A program made the position numbers and the translations under genes. Positions 45,544-57,914 of a DNA stretch of 64,000 bases are shown here, piece by piece. The stretch covers positions 186,001 to 250,000 of the forward strand of contig CM069432.1 of the NCBI GenBank assembly GCA_035610365.1. The letters are read 5' to 3'. The notes under the pieces are model-generated. The model was not told the DNA's origin. It searched no databases and saw nothing but the letters and a program-made list of their open reading frames with translations. Each line of letters starts with the position of its first letter. Within the stretch, counting starts at the first letter, position 1. This DNA comes from Aquatica leii. Lineage: Eukaryota > Arthropoda > Insecta > Coleoptera > Lampyridae.

Positions 45544-46913
45544 TGTTACGGACGAAATTCGTATTACGTACGACTGTGTATATTGACTTGAAATTAGACT
45601 CGGATTTTGACGCCCTCTACCGATCGTTTTCTCGTGGTTGTCATTTGACGAAAAATCGTGATGCTGTGAATTGCATAAAATGGCCTGGACGTGTTGAATA
45701 ATTCCTTTAGCCAATGCCATCCGGAATAATGGAAACTCAATTGTAATTACATTAATTATATAAAATATTTGAGGCGTTACAGGCCATTTTTCCTCCACTT
45801 CGAGCACATGTACATTTTCGATAAAGGGGCTAGTGAATAGTAATTCTTAATACGCAATCACGTTACCGCACACATACGCTTTCGGAAGGCGGTTTCCACG
45901 CCACGAAAACGAGGTCTCGATAATCATTACCGTGGGAGATATTTCTACATGTGGATGACTCGACTGGGTTATCAGCCACCTGTTATACGTTACTATTTAT
46001 CTGATTCGATACACAGAAGTACTATTGAATACCAAAGGCAGACGTTGATTGTGTTATCAGCCACCTGTTTTGACTCGCTGCGTACAGTAGTCGATACACC
46101 GGTTTTTATGCATATTTAATGAATTATTAATACTAATTGTTTTAGCTTAATATTCTTTGTGAGTTGGTGTGTGACACGATTTGTGGTTATTGCTTATTAC
46201 AGGCCACTGAAGGGGAAAAACGTTTTTCTTCGTGCTAGTGGATGCTGAACCTCGGGTGAGTTATTTTAATTGATTTTATATATATTGTTGCCACGAAAAA
46301 TTACTCACAAACTTTTGATTCATATTAACGTTCGTAAATGCATGTAATGTGTAGCTACCAATAAGGTACTTATAGTCATTGAGTTCACTGTATCGCATAC
46401 TGTGTGTGGGTGAAGAATAGTTACTCCGATTTATTTTAATTGTGTGTTGTGTGTTGCCGAGACTGTAGGCACTCACGTACTGAATCTTCTATATAATTCT
46501 ATAAATTTACTTGTTACGAAATCAAAGCTTAATACCGTTGTTAATGGTTATTGTTAATTCTCCTAGTATTTAGGAGCTCCGAATTCGATGTATAACGATT
46601 ATTCTGCTACTCTAAATTAAACTGTGATACTTGTTAATTATAATCTAAAAGTGATTAAATTTATTAATTCTCTATCTTATGGTTATTGTTCCCTACGAAC
46701 TAATTTGGGCTACTCGAACAGCCGAGTAGCAGGATTACGAGCCTTCTAGTGTGTTACAAGTTTGAACCGTTCTGTTGTGAGCGAAACAGAAGCATTACTT
46801 TGGATCAGCTCTGGCGCCCTTAAACATCTTCTCTGTATTTATTGTGGACCTCCCCACCTCCGACTATTGTGAGTTGGCCGTGCAAGGTTCGTAAAACCAA
46901 AAAGCTTGTAACA
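45544..46913 (+). repeat. Solo LTR, copy 2, with TSD TGTT
   Basis: Starts TGTTACGGACGAAATTCG and ends AAGCTTGTAACA. TGTT lies at 45540-45543 and again at 46914-46917. GACGCCCTCTACCGATCG near 45610 matches, in copy 3, GACGCCATCTATCGGGTT (minus strand). The end has CTCTGGCGCCCTT (46810) and GAGTTGGCCGTGCAAGGTTC (46870). Within it, TTATCAGCCACCTGTT occurs twice, at about 45974 and 46057. Length is 1,370 bp; non-coding. Confidence 0.85.
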
Positions 46914-47558
46914 TGTTAAATAAATTCAATTGTAGCTCGATTTGTAACGCTTACTTGGAGGTTGTAATCGTAGTTTCTATAAAAGTATGTAAATTTTCGG
47001 TTGCCAAGATAAGATAATTTTGATTTTTTAGATATCCACTAGAATAAAACCATGCTTCATTCGTAAAGAAATTTAAATATAACAATACAGGCTGCAAAAA
47101 GTTGAATGCACGTAGTTCCTAATAAACAGCAACCTTGTTCTTTCTTATTACTTTGTAAAAAGTTTTTACTGACAATTCTAAAAATTTAAGACTTATAAAT
47201 TAAAAATTGAGCTTAGAATGAGTTTGGCGCAGATAATTTTGCTACCAATTTATTAGGACTGAGTTCCATCCAATTGCGAATGTCGTTGACAACAGGTGCA
47301 GTAAGTACGGTAAGCCTTTATGTGTATTTTGTGCGAATACAAATCTTATTTATAAAACCATGAATTTAAATTTGTTTATGTTATCGGAAACTATCGTAAT
47401 TGAAATTTGTTTATGAGAAATGTTCGATAAATTGATCGATGGAACTTTAAAGAGAATACAACCAAGTTCCATTAGGATTGTGGCTACCATATCGCAAAAT
47501 GCTTCATTACAATAACGGTATCGTGTCCAGAAGTCAACGTTGTGAGATGTTATTAATA
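46914..47558. other. No gene recognised
   Basis: AT-rich interval with no identified feature. Confidence 0.4.
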
Positions 47559-49300
47559 TTATATTAAAGAATTAGATAACCTTAAAATACGTAGCCACGA
47601 CATTCGTCTGCGACCATTTGCTTTTGTACCCTCTATTTTCCTTTGAAGGATACGCTGATGTAAGTGATATTTTTCATTTCGCATATGATAAAGGAACTTC
47701 AGTTTTCTGCGTTTGATATTCCAGTTCTCCACCGATCCGTTTACATGACGCATCGGTAAGGGTCCACGCTTCTGCCCCATATAAGAGGGTTGAGAGTACA
47801 TAACATCTCAAAATCTTGATTCGGGTCTAAATATCGAAGTGCAGTGTTTTTTGCATTTTATTAAATGTATATCTTGGTTTTTCGATTCGGCATTTTATTT
47901 TTCGAAAGTGGTCCCAGTCTTTGTTTAAAGTGCAGGTCAGGTATGTATCTGTCTCGACCATTGTAAGCGCTACATTGTTGGCAGTAACCTGTAGGTTGCC
48001 GACGTTATTTTTACTGCTAATTAGTGTTCGCGTTTTATTGCAGTTTATCTTGATATTATCTGTTGCAGGCATGCGTTACACCGTCTGTAATCCTCTGAAG
48101 TCCCTTTGCAGTATCGGCCATAAGAACGGTATCATTCGCTTGTTGAATTAGGATTTGTATATGGGCCTTTCTGGTGCTCCCCTTTTTAAGCCCAATTGAG
48201 TGTCGCTAATGTTATCATCAAGTTTTCTATATACTCGCGCTTAAATAATGGTTGGCAATTGGGATGAACAGTAGCCAGTCTTTTAGTATTTTATCGTTTA
48301 GGTAGATTTTGTTGAAGAGGGTGGTCAACTTTTATACGTTCTGTGTCAAGCAGTTTGAGAGAATTTCTCCATGTGTCTGGTCTGACCTGGGAGTTTTGTT
48401 GTTTGTCAGCCTTTTGAAAGCTGACTCTACTTTTACCTGTGCAATAGTGGACACTTCCTTGTTGATCGCTGCAGACACAGTACAGACGTTTTTGTCTCCG
48501 AACAATTTCTCCATGTTGTCCGAGTTCAAAATTATTCTTAAATCCCTTCTCTGATATCTTCCTGTTGCTTTTTTTATTTTCTTATGGAGATTGAATCATG
48601 TTTTGCCTGTATTATCTCGATTTCCATACATTGGTCCTGTAGCCATCGTTCTTTAGCATCTTTAATTGCTCTTAATGCTTGTGTACTTTTTTGTATTTCT
48701 TACTGTTTCTGTGTTGTTTTCTTTCTTCCATAAGTTCCAAGATGGTATTCTTCTATTTCTGTTTCATGGTTGCTATTTTCCGATATAGTTTGGAGTTCAT
48801 TGTTTATCCTTTCTTTGGTTTGCTGATGTGTGTTGTCATCTTTGAGGTTCCGTACATCAGCACCTTTTAGGGACATTTTCTTTACTATTTTCTTTAGTTG
48901 TGGTTTAGTACGTGTTAGCAACAGGTTGTGAACTGATGGAACCTGGACACGTTTTACAAGAGACAACCGCATCGCGATATCACCTGTTTATCATCACAAA
49001 GTCAATTTGATTTCTTACGATTCTGTGGTTGTTATCAGCTGGTGATTTCTATGTGTACAATCTTCTGGCAGGTAGTTTAAAAAACGTGTTCATGATTGTA
49101 CAGTTTATTTCCTGACAGAATTCTATTAATCGTTCTCTTCCTTAATTTCTTACTCCCAGTCTAAAATCGATTACCAGATGTTCAACCTTCCAACCTTAGC
49201 ATTCATGTCTCCCAAAATTATGTTAATTTATTTTTTCTTTGTGTGTTTTAAACTGTTCGTATGTCTGTATAATGCTTAGATTAAACGGTTTTGCCTTGAT
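47559..49300 (-). mobile_element. RTE-like LINE fragment A
   Basis: Minus strand. Endonuclease C-terminus: NIILGDMNAKVG, NTFFKLPARRLYT and NQIDFVMINR (49250-49010). Linker to 48400. RT pieces: LTTLFNKIYLNDKILKDWLL and then QANDTVLMADTAKGLQ near 48110, where motif C normally reads ADD. C-terminus 48072-47559: KINCNKTRTLIS, KIKCRIEKPRYTFNKMQK and LSTLLYGAEAWTLT. A deletion removes the RT core between 48340 and 48110. The type is common in insects and related to RTE. Non-functional. Confidence 0.8.
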
Positions 49301-49475
49301 CTTGATTAATGCACACTACTTGAAATAAGAATGAATCCTTTCAAGCTTACATTGGTTTGCTTATTAAGAATTATTGCTACTCCGTTATTTCTAGTAGCAT
49401 CGTCTCCGAAAAAATATATATGGTGTTCGTCTATGATGCGGTGGCCTGAATTTGACCATTTTGTCTCAATGTAAT

Positions 49476-49525
49476 CGCGTGCGTGCGTGCGTACGCGCGC
49501 GCGCGTGTTTGTGTGTGTCTGTGTG
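49476..49525. repeat. CG/TG alternating microsatellite
   Basis: CGTG and CGCG repeats, then GTGTGTCTGTGTG. About 32 bases (49476-49507) of strict purine-pyrimidine alternation. Unusually GC-rich for the window. Confidence 0.85.
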
Positions 49526-49889
49526 TAACGTTGTACCCATGATAACTCTTGAACCAAAAGTCCTAGTAACTTCTAATTTGGTATGGAGCTGACTTTTCAT
49601 ATTCTATCAAAATATGGGTCTGATAAAGAAACCAAAAGTAGGTGTATCTGCCATTTTTAACAGTTTTTTTTTATTTTTACAGTTTTTTATAGAGTTAATT
49701 CTTCTTAACAATTTATTCAAATAAATTTTTTTTCTAACATTAACACTTGGTTAGATATTTGATTTATAATTGAAAGTGAATTTCATAGATAATCTTTGGT
49801 TCGAATCCTGCTTACGACGATTTTTTTCTAGAAAAAAATTCCATATCTTGAAAGGAAAACAATATACGTTAAAAAATAACAATTTTTTT

Positions 49890-50640
49890 CTAAATTCTTT
49901 TGACGGAGTGCTGCATCTTATTTAAATTATCTTTGAATTTTGCCTTTAGCATTCTGTGATCGCTTCCTACGTTTATTGTGTTCAGTATTGTCGTATCTAC
50001 GATTATATGTTTATCATTACATATAACGTAATCAATCTCATTTTTTACGTCTCCATTTGGACTTAGCCAGGTCCATCTTCTTTGTTTCGGTTTTTTGAAG
50101 TAAGTGTTCATCAAGTGAAGGTTGCTTTCCTGGACGTAATTGACCAGTGTTTCTCCCTTGATATTTCTCTTTCCTAATCCAAACGGACCTATTCCTCGCT
50201 CGTTTAGTTCTTCTTGTATTCTAACTTTTGCGTTAAAATCGCCCATTATTATTGTATATCTTGGTTTGTCTGTTCTTAGCGCTTCATTAATTTCTTCATA
50301 GAATGTTTCTATTTCTTCATCTTCGTGTGTCAATGTTGGGGCGTATACTTGAATGACTTTACATTTATATCTTTTGTTTATATCAATTACTATTGAGATA
50401 ACCCTTTCTGATATAGCTTTGTACTGATTGGCTTTGTCTACTTCTATTTTATTAATTAAAAGACCTACTCCACCATCCTTGTTGTCTTTGCGTCCGTTTA
50501 AGAACAATACGTGTCCACTTGCTAGCTATGTTCCATTCTATTCGTTTAATTCTTTTTATTGTCTGTTTTCTTGGTTTTTTTACAATTGGAGGGTTGTATC
50601 GAATTTGAAGATAGTTAACATTTGTATTACTATTCTGATT
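49890..50640 (-). pseudogene. RTE-like LINE endonuclease domain (fragment B)
   Basis: An EEP endonuclease of a non-LTR element, similar to insect proteins named craniofacial development protein 2-like. The long ORF (50507-49890) starts FLNGRKDNKDGGVGLLINK. Motifs: KVIQVYAPTLTHEDEE, IIMGDFNAKV, RRWTWLSPNG, NEIDYVICNDKH and VGSDHRMLKAKF. The catalytic GDFNAK, IDY and SDHR are all present. The N-terminal catalytic Asn and Glu lie upstream and could not be read. No RT follows directly; sequence A at 47559-49300 starts again with endonuclease, so it is a different copy. Confidence 0.85.
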
Positions 50641-52129
50641 ATTTAAACATTGAATAAATTCAATCTGACAGTTCGTACTTACTACTAACTTTATATATTA
50701 CCCACACAAAAATCGCTACTTTTGATTGTACAAAACAGTTGCACAAAGTAGTTATTGTATATTCAAAATAGAGAAAAATATCGAACCACTCAAAAGAACT
50801 AAAATAATTTATAAAGCATTTTTCCTATTACACATAAGTATTTATTTAAAATACACATAGTTAGTTTTTAATTGGACAAAATATTGTAATACCTCGTTAA
50901 TTAGCTTATTCTGTTTTCGTACGGTTTAAAAAATTTTGTACCGTTAATTAATGGCTACACTAGAACAAATATTTATCGGATGTCTGAAGTTAACGCTTAA
51001 GAAGAGTGAATTATTTGTATTAATTAATAAGTTAATTAGTCAGATTAACATTTTTTAGTAAACGTGTAAAAGAAAGTTACACTTTTCAAGTTTTTTTTTA
51101 ATTGGTAATATTGTTATCTTAATCGCATGTAATACTATAAAACAGTGGGAAAAATATTAAAATTTCACGAATTACTGCAATGCGTTTACTTTTAAAACTA
51201 ATGAAAAGTTAATTGTAGAATTGTTAAAAACAAATGAATAAAATTGAAATAATGTACTTACGTTTGACAATGAGGAGTTTATACCAGAATTTATAATTTA
51301 TCGCTTAGTGCACGACCTGTATTGTAACTTACATTTTTGTAATTGTTATGTGTATTGAACATCAAATTGTAATTTAAATGCATTTCCGGTTTTCATTATA
51401 TGATAAACGAACAAATGTAATAATTTTTCTCTTTACGATTAATGCCAGAACTTAAATGTACAAATTAAAACTGTTTTCCTTTAGTAGTGTTAAAGATTAA
51501 GAAACTAAACATGTAAATATTTAGTTATTGTTCCAAATCCTATAGCTTAGAAATGTTTAACTTCGATAGACAAATTCGATATTGCCAAAATCAGTATCGA
51601 CTAAGTGACAAATAAATGAAAAAACGAAATTTTTTTATAAAGACATAGAAACAGTTAAAAAATAATAACCCGTTTATTACAATCATATAATATAAGATTT
51701 TAATTCCAAGGTTATACAAGAAAAACAAGATACAGCACTAGGTAGTTTTAGAATTCAAGATTGTATTCAAGAAAAGAATTGAAAAGATGCAATATATACA
51801 CTCGTTGCATTGTGCTGAATCGCTTTTTTTTACTTTATGCTATTTGCTTTGTAGTGGGTTCAGACGTAACCTTGGTATCTCCAAGCCGAGGATCCTTATT
51901 AGCACAAAGAGTGGCGCCTAGATTTTTTTTTATAGTTTCTCAACCACTTAAAGATAGGGTTAAACCCCTCCATCACACTGAAGTATGTCAGTAAGATATG
52001 GGCGTTTGTTGTATGACTGACTTGAAAATTTTAACCATTAAAAAAAATTTATTCAAATTTAACGGGGATTTGTTGGAAGATACTTACATAACTCTATCTT
52101 TTCACCGTACAGAGAATACCATTAGTATC
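50641..52129. other. No gene recognised
   Basis: AT-rich sequence with no identified exon or element. Confidence 0.5.
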
Positions 52130-52520
52130 TAGACAATACTGTAGACGTCTGTTAAAAGCATTTTTTCACTCAATAAAGTATTAGACGATTATTTTTTATC
52201 ACTGCAGTAGCATCTTCAATCTGATTCCTTAATTGTTCATTAGTTCTAATTAGCACATCATACACCAATTGCTTCATGTAACACCACAGTCAATTTCTGA
52301 CTGTTAAAGCATTGTGACTGGAAGCACCATCACGTAAATACCATAAATTTGCTCTAGTTTCGAAAAACACGTCCTGTAGAAAAATAAAAAAAACTTCCCT
52401 AACGAAATACAAATATTGTTCACCATTGAGACGATGTGTTAAAACATGAAGCACAATTCGTTGACCATTAAAAAGACCAGCCCACTTATTTATAAAAAAA
52501 ATCTTGCTGAACATTATGTA
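52130..52520 (-). pseudogene. Tc1/mariner transposase fragment
   Basis: ORF 52514-52290 contains INKWAGLFNGQRIVLHVLTH, then RLNGEQYLYFVREVF, then LWYLRDGASSHNA. The order NVWAG, RLNG and HDGAP-like is the same as in the mariner at 18446. The second catalytic Asp is present in RDGA, but the preceding His reads Arg. A C-terminal helix MKQLVYDVLIRTNEQLRNQI follows at 52270-52200. The first and third catalytic regions are missing. Confidence 0.75.
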
Positions 52521-52789
52521 CTCTTATGTGGGTTTTCATCAGCTCATACATAAGTGTTGAGAATATTCAATATCCCGTCTCTGGTAAATCCTGTTTCGTC
52601 AGTTTTCAGCAAATAAAAAAATTGAGTTGCCTTTGAACCAAAATGTGCACCTACAAGCATGATCACCAAGTTTCAAAATTTAAACGCGTTGCACATAGTA
52701 GAGAATAACTGTTGGAATGTTATAATCGCCAAATTATCGAATGCGATACACCATCAACAGTTATATTATAATTATTTCTAGTAGTTTAT
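52521..52789. other. No gene recognised
   Basis: Short AT-rich interval before the inverted repeat at 52790. Confidence 0.4.
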
Positions 52790-53000
52790 TTTATGTTTTT
52801 TAGTGGGTTTCAGCATATAACTTGCAAAGCAAGCTATTTACGCAATAAATGATTCTATAGTAAAATAAAAAACAAAAAATTATCTACAATTTATGTTTGT
52901 AACATTTTTGTGTACGTCGTATGGTTTCCACACAAAAGAGTGTTGAAATGTCGGAGAAATCAGTAGTTTTTGGAAAATAGCAAAAAAATGAATTGCAATT
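52790..53000 (+). repeat. Left inverted repeat of candidate transposon
   Basis: About 210 bp; reverse complement of 57495-57705 with some changes. It includes TTTCCACACAAAAGAGTGTT at about 52925. The repeat ends at 53000, just before the gene. Confidence 0.8.
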
Positions 53001-53084
53001 TTCCTTTCAAGTGAATTATTTCCTTGCCTTTTAACGTATTTACCTGGCAAACTATAAATTGATAATTGATGTTTTGTCAACCTT

Positions 53085-56000
53085 AGAATTTTGCGCCTCT
53101 TATTCTAAAGCTGTGTGAATTGTCAGCAATCGTGAAACCATCACTACACATAGACTCAACAGCTTTCCATCAATTTGTTTATGACAACATTTGTCCGAGT
53201 AAACAAAACAATACCAGCTCAACTAGTTGGTGAGATGGGAATTGTTTCCTTAAAATATTTTGAGAAAGCTTAATGAATATTAATATTAAGGATCTCAAAC
53301 AGCTATTTGTTTCACTGGATACAATCACACCCTCTTTGGCAGACCTGATTTGGCTTTATGGCAAGTGGAAAGATGTGTCCGGTCTCCCTTTTGAAACAAC
53401 TTATCTACTTCGAACAGCTTCTATACCTAAAGGCAAGACTTATAGTAACTTGCCAACAAGGAGATCCCAATTTTGATGCCATCGTTAGAATAGATGAATT
53501 TCGCTGCTGATGACGTTTTTAAAAGCTATAGGTTACTTAATAGATGCTAGCGGGTTGAAGGAGACAGAGAACAGAAAAAATTCTGACAGGACACGCTTTT
53601 TAAATGATAGAGATAGCTTACTGCTTTTGTTAACACTCAAAAAAGAGTGTGCAGAGAAATTAAAAACCAAGTTTTCTGCACAACTCCAAGCCATAGCTAA
53701 CCGTGGTGCTACTTCAAAGCTATGGTTTCAATATTTTGAAATGGTTACGCTTGTGAAGCTATTTGTTGAAGCTGAACGAACAGGAGAATTAAAACCTCCA
53801 TCTCCAAGTTATCTACCAAATACTCCCGTACTTCCTTGCTAGCGGACATTTTTTGTATGCCAGATGTTGCCACCTCTACTTACAAGACATGCACAGCTTG
53901 AAGGATAACATGAGTGCTCAGGAATACGAAATGTTTATGCGTGGCGGATTTAAACTACGAATAACCAACAAATTCTAGTGTGGAACATAAACTGACACGA
54001 CCATTGAGCAGTCCCTACTGAGGATAATTGCTGAAAGGCTGACTTCATAGTCGTGAAGTTAGTAAAAGTATCCTTTGTAGGTGGACTATAGGAATAACTT
54101 CCCTCCAAAATACTTGTAAGGAAACGAAGAAGATATATGTAGTAGCATTCACTAGTTCAGAACAACACGTGGAGATGAGAGAATCAGAAATTAAAAAAGA
54201 CACAAGTGATTCGAAAAAATTGATAGACTGGTTTACGTAACACTATTCTTTTCCTGATGTCACAAACATCTTATCTTGTACCACTGATTTTGTAGAAGAC
54301 AGTACTATCAACTGTTACATAGCCATGCAGATTGGACTTCTTATAGTAGATAGAATTGCGAGTGCTCATTAAACTGTTAAATTTTGAATTTTACTACTTG
54401 CCACGATGAACAATGCAATCAGAATAAGTGATGAAGCCATCCCCATCAATCTGATAAAAAACTGGAAGCTTTTTTTTGACGACTATGGTATGAGAAAAAA
54501 ACAAGGATACTTGCTGCAAACCAAGGGTCAATCATTTTCATCAATTTGTGAAAGTTATGATTTATTTCTTAAATTCAAGTACAAGGACAGTGCTGTAGTT
54601 CGATGGTTACTCTCAAGAAGGTACTAAATATGCTAAGCGAGCAAGAAGATCACGCAAACAGATGTCATATTCAATGAAACAATGATTCCGACAGTGCCAC
54701 AAGAAAAATTCCTAGGCAATATAAAAAATCTCATCTCAATGTTGAAGACCAACTTTGCAGCAGCTGCACACAAAGCAGACAAGATGCGGATACACTTATG
54801 GTAACCTCCGTAATGAACCTCGCACAACAACATAACTCTGTAGTTATTGTGGGCAAAGATGTAGATTTGCTAATGTACATGATTGGTCGTTGATGGGGGG
54901 TACATTCAAATGTTTACTTTCTGAAAGCAAGCAAAGGGAAAGTTTTACAACTAATTTTTTCTCCTGACTGCCAACCAGATCAATCCATTAGTGATAGCAT
55001 ATTGTTTTTGCATGTCATGAGAGGTTCAACTTCAGCCTCGTTCAAAGTAGGAAAGTTGAAGTTTCTCCAAACCCCCAAAAACAACCCTGTATTAACCAAG
55101 ACTATTAAAATTTTTAGAAATCTTACGCCACATGCTGACGCTGTTACTAAGGTTGGACAGTGTTACAAGCTTCTAGTATTTTACGAACCTGCACGGCCAA
55201 CTGACTGTAGGATCGAAACCATACCTGTCGGAGAGAGGGGAGGTTCAAGAGACTTTATTTTAAAGGGCGCCAGATCTTTTGTTCTTTGCAGAAATAGCTC
55301 TTGCTAGATCAGCACAGGAGGCTCGAAGCTTGTACAAAATTGTTAAGGTTCGTAAGGCTGGAAGAAACGAAAAAAAGAAACTAAATCGTTAACAACAATT
55401 GCACTTTAATTACTCTATAAGGATAAATAGATTAAAATTTGAATTGAGAACAATTGGATAGCATGACAAAGAATAATTTTAGTCCGAGTACAAATATAAG
55501 CAGGTACTAGAATATCAGAAGTATCGGCAACTTACATTACACGTAAAACAAAAGTGTAACCACCAGAACATATATAAATCTTCATACGTAAATTACATTA
55601 ATAATGATAATTGACCGTTGATATAATCAGCAAGCGATAAGTCATTTACTTAAACTAATTGAGTAACAATAATAAGCAACAAATCAATTCGAACGTACGA
55701 ACAGTAAATATAGTTCGTCGTGAGTATCACCGTAGCGACAACGAATAATTAAGTAAAAATTGACTTACCAAATTCAGGGTTACCTTCAGAAAACGTTTTC
55801 CTATTGGCTTCCTGTAATTAAACTTCCTGAAAATAATCGTGTCTACCTGGCGACTCACAAACTACAAGTAAAAGAAACATTTAAAGGAAAGTAATCGAAC
55901 CGACACTTATCGTATACTGTTACACTATATTTTCGTCTACGATGGTATTAATTTATTGCCTCCGAAGAGAATTCAATCTTATCCGGTACTTAGGATCTTC

Positions 56001-56550
56001 CGAACAAGGTGATGTTCATTAATGGTATTAATTGCCTCCGCATCGAAATTCTGCACTTGTATCGCAGCGTTCTTAGCTCTACAGCTTCCGATTATAATTT
56101 TCTGTTGTAGATTTTAAATTACGACAAGAATACCCATATTTAGGAGGTAGCAGATGGCGCTAACGAAAAGACATAAAAATTACCTTTAATCAAAGAAAGA
56201 ACAAAAACCACTTACCCTGCGTGGATTAAATTAGTTAATTAAGAAGACTTCTATTTCCCATCGTGTCCCAACACGTGGATGATTTGAGAAAACGATTTTT
56301 AATTCACGCAGACATAGGTTATAACATGAGCGATGTCAAAGTCAAAATGCCGGTATCTCACCGGATATCACCTACTCAATACGAAGAGACCAACGAACCC
56401 GATAGATGGCGTCGAGAAATAGAAAAGTAATTTTTAATTAAACCAATATACAGGGTAGTGCATTATTTAAATTTATGCACGTAACAACAGGTCTTTCACA
56501 CCGCATTGTACAACTTCATTGACAAGGAAGGCACGTCCTTGAACAAATTG
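53085..56550 (+). pseudogene. Gene of unnamed insect transposon family, PIN/NYN-like motif
   Basis: Pieces in order: IVKPSLHIDSTAFHQFVYDN (53130); DLKQLFVSLDTITPSLADLI (53288); ATSKLWFQYFEMVTLVKLFV (53710) with EAERTG; SSEQHVE (54160); WFT..HPFP-like region (54230); INLIKNWKLFFDDYGMRKKQ (54430); DVIFNETMIPTVPQEKFLGN (54665); then DADTLMV and VVIVGKDVDLLMYMIGR (54780-54890); FLHVMRGSTSASFKVGKLKF (55003). The frame to 55160 then continues after the solo LTR at 56487 with VFHTALYNFIDKEGTS. Acidic residues in DADTL and KDVDLL suggest a PIN-like nuclease fold, but that is inference. Many insects have multi-copy predicted proteins like this; I know no name. Stops and frameshifts occur throughout. 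Confidence 0.6.
55161..56486 (-). repeat. Solo LTR, copy 3, with TSD ACAG
   Basis: Reads TGTTACGTGCATAAATTT on the minus strand from 56486 and ends CTTGTAACA at 55161. ACAG is at 55157-55160 and again at 56487-56490. It splits the host gene after VTKVGQ; the frame resumes with VFHTALYNF at 56490. Length is 1,326 bp. Confidence 0.9.
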
Positions 56551-57490
56551 TTGTAACCGAAGTTGCCAACGTTTCGCCCACTTGCGTAAAAGTCTTTATC
56601 AGGGCGTGAGAGAAATCGAAAAAATCAAACAAACACCATTACAGAGTTAGGTAATCAACTTGTGAACTAAACCAGATTCTAAAATACATAGAAATGACTT
56701 AAGAAGAAACAGTCTTAGTATATAAAAAAGAAGTATTGTCACAGCTGGTTAAACTCGACTCTGATTGCGTTACGTTCGTAAACGGGCGTGTTTTCGACAT
56801 AGGCGTAATGAGGGGATAGCTCGAGACCATGATCACGATTGAAGTTATTGGGCTGTTGATGGGATGATTTCTATGCTCTCTCGGAATATCCTGTTGAGAA
56901 AGAATAGAGATTTGGCAAACACGGAAACGTTATCAAAATCTACTTTTTGACCTGTAGTAAAATGATGTTCAGCAATCGCAGACTTAAAAATATGCCTTTT
57001 CCTTATACAACGGTCATGTTCTAAAATGACGGAACGACGGGTTTCACCAATGTAGACTAAACCACATGAACAAGGAATTTGGTATATATTGGTATATATA
57101 TATTGTCGAGTTTAACCAGTTGTGACGATACTTCTTCTATATATACAGAGATTATTTCTTCTTAAGTCACTTCTTTGGAGATTAGAATCTGGCTTGGTTC
57201 CCAAGTTGATTACCTAACTTTTGAGAAGTACTTAGTTAGATTTCAATTGCTTGTTTGAGTTCTTCAATCTCAAATCCCATTTATATTCACATTGGCAAAA
57301 TTCTTGAATCATCTAAAATTCCTAAATCCAAGAACATCGCCTCTTTGATTCCCTGTCATTACTTCTGTATCAAAAAGACTCCCCCTTTCAAACGTAACCC
57401 AATGAAAGTCAAGCTTAACCAGCTGTGATACTTCTTTATATACAAAGATTATTTCTTTCTAAGTCACTTCTATAGAGTTTAGAATTAGGC
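56549..57490 (-). mobile_element. Penelope-like element with inverted pseudo-LTR arms
   Basis: GIY-YIG endonuclease on the minus strand at 57095-56860: IPCSCGLVYIGETRRSVI, then KSAIAEHHFTTGQKVDF and FRESIEII. Downstream at 56568-56603 (minus) is CTGATAAAGAC... GAAACGTTGGC, a degenerate hammerhead-like core. The arms 56641-56765 and 57111-57222 are inverted copies (GTCGAGTTTAACCAG-TGTGAC and TTCTTCTTAAGTCA). A third copy in the direct orientation of the right arm lies at 57410-57492. Inverted pseudo-LTRs are typical of Penelope insertions. Reverse transcriptase is absent. Confidence 0.75.
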
Positions 57491-57494
57491 TAAT

Positions 57495-57705
57495 GGTGTT
57501 TTTTTTCCAATTTTCAAAAAATTTCTGATTTTCCCAATATTTCAACACTCTTTTGTGTGGAAACTTTTCGACGTACAAAAAAATGTTACAGACATAATTT
57601 GTAGGTAATTTTTTCCTCTTGTTTTTACTATAAAACCACTTTTTAGGTATTAGCTGAATTGCAAGTTATAATCTAAAATCCACTAAAAAACATTATTTTT
57701 AGAGG
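57495..57705 (-). repeat. Right inverted repeat of candidate transposon
   Basis: Reverse complement of 52790-53000; see that entry. Includes AACACTCTTTTGTGTGGAAA at 57545. Confidence 0.8.
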
Positions 57706-57914
57706 TTTTTTGACGATTTTTTATATTTGCGGAGAAAACTTTTGTTGGACAACTCCAGATTTGTGTTTAGCACACCAAAAAAATATAAAATAAACGACTA
57801 CAAACAACTACACCAACACTGTCCACTTCAAACTACCGTTTGACTGGAGTATAAGTCTATTCTCTTAAAACACCTGCACTAAATTTTGAGACGTTTTTGT
57901 GTTAGTGTGTTTAT
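57706..57914. other. No gene recognised
   Basis: Short interval with no identified feature. Confidence 0.35.

Larger units (their letters stand above)
52790..57705 (+). mobile_element. Candidate unnamed DNA transposon with inverted ends
   Basis: Sequences at 52790-53000 and 57495-57705 are inverted copies of each other. They share TTTTTTAGTGG, ATAACTTGCAA, GTAACATTTTTGTGTACGTCG, TTTCCACACAAAAGAGTGTT and GAAAATAG/GAAAATTGG. They bracket the broken gene at 53085-56550, suggesting they are its terminal inverted repeats. The interior also holds a solo LTR (55161-56486) and a Penelope-like insertion (56549-57490). The outer boundaries and target duplication could not be fixed. Confidence 0.55.
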
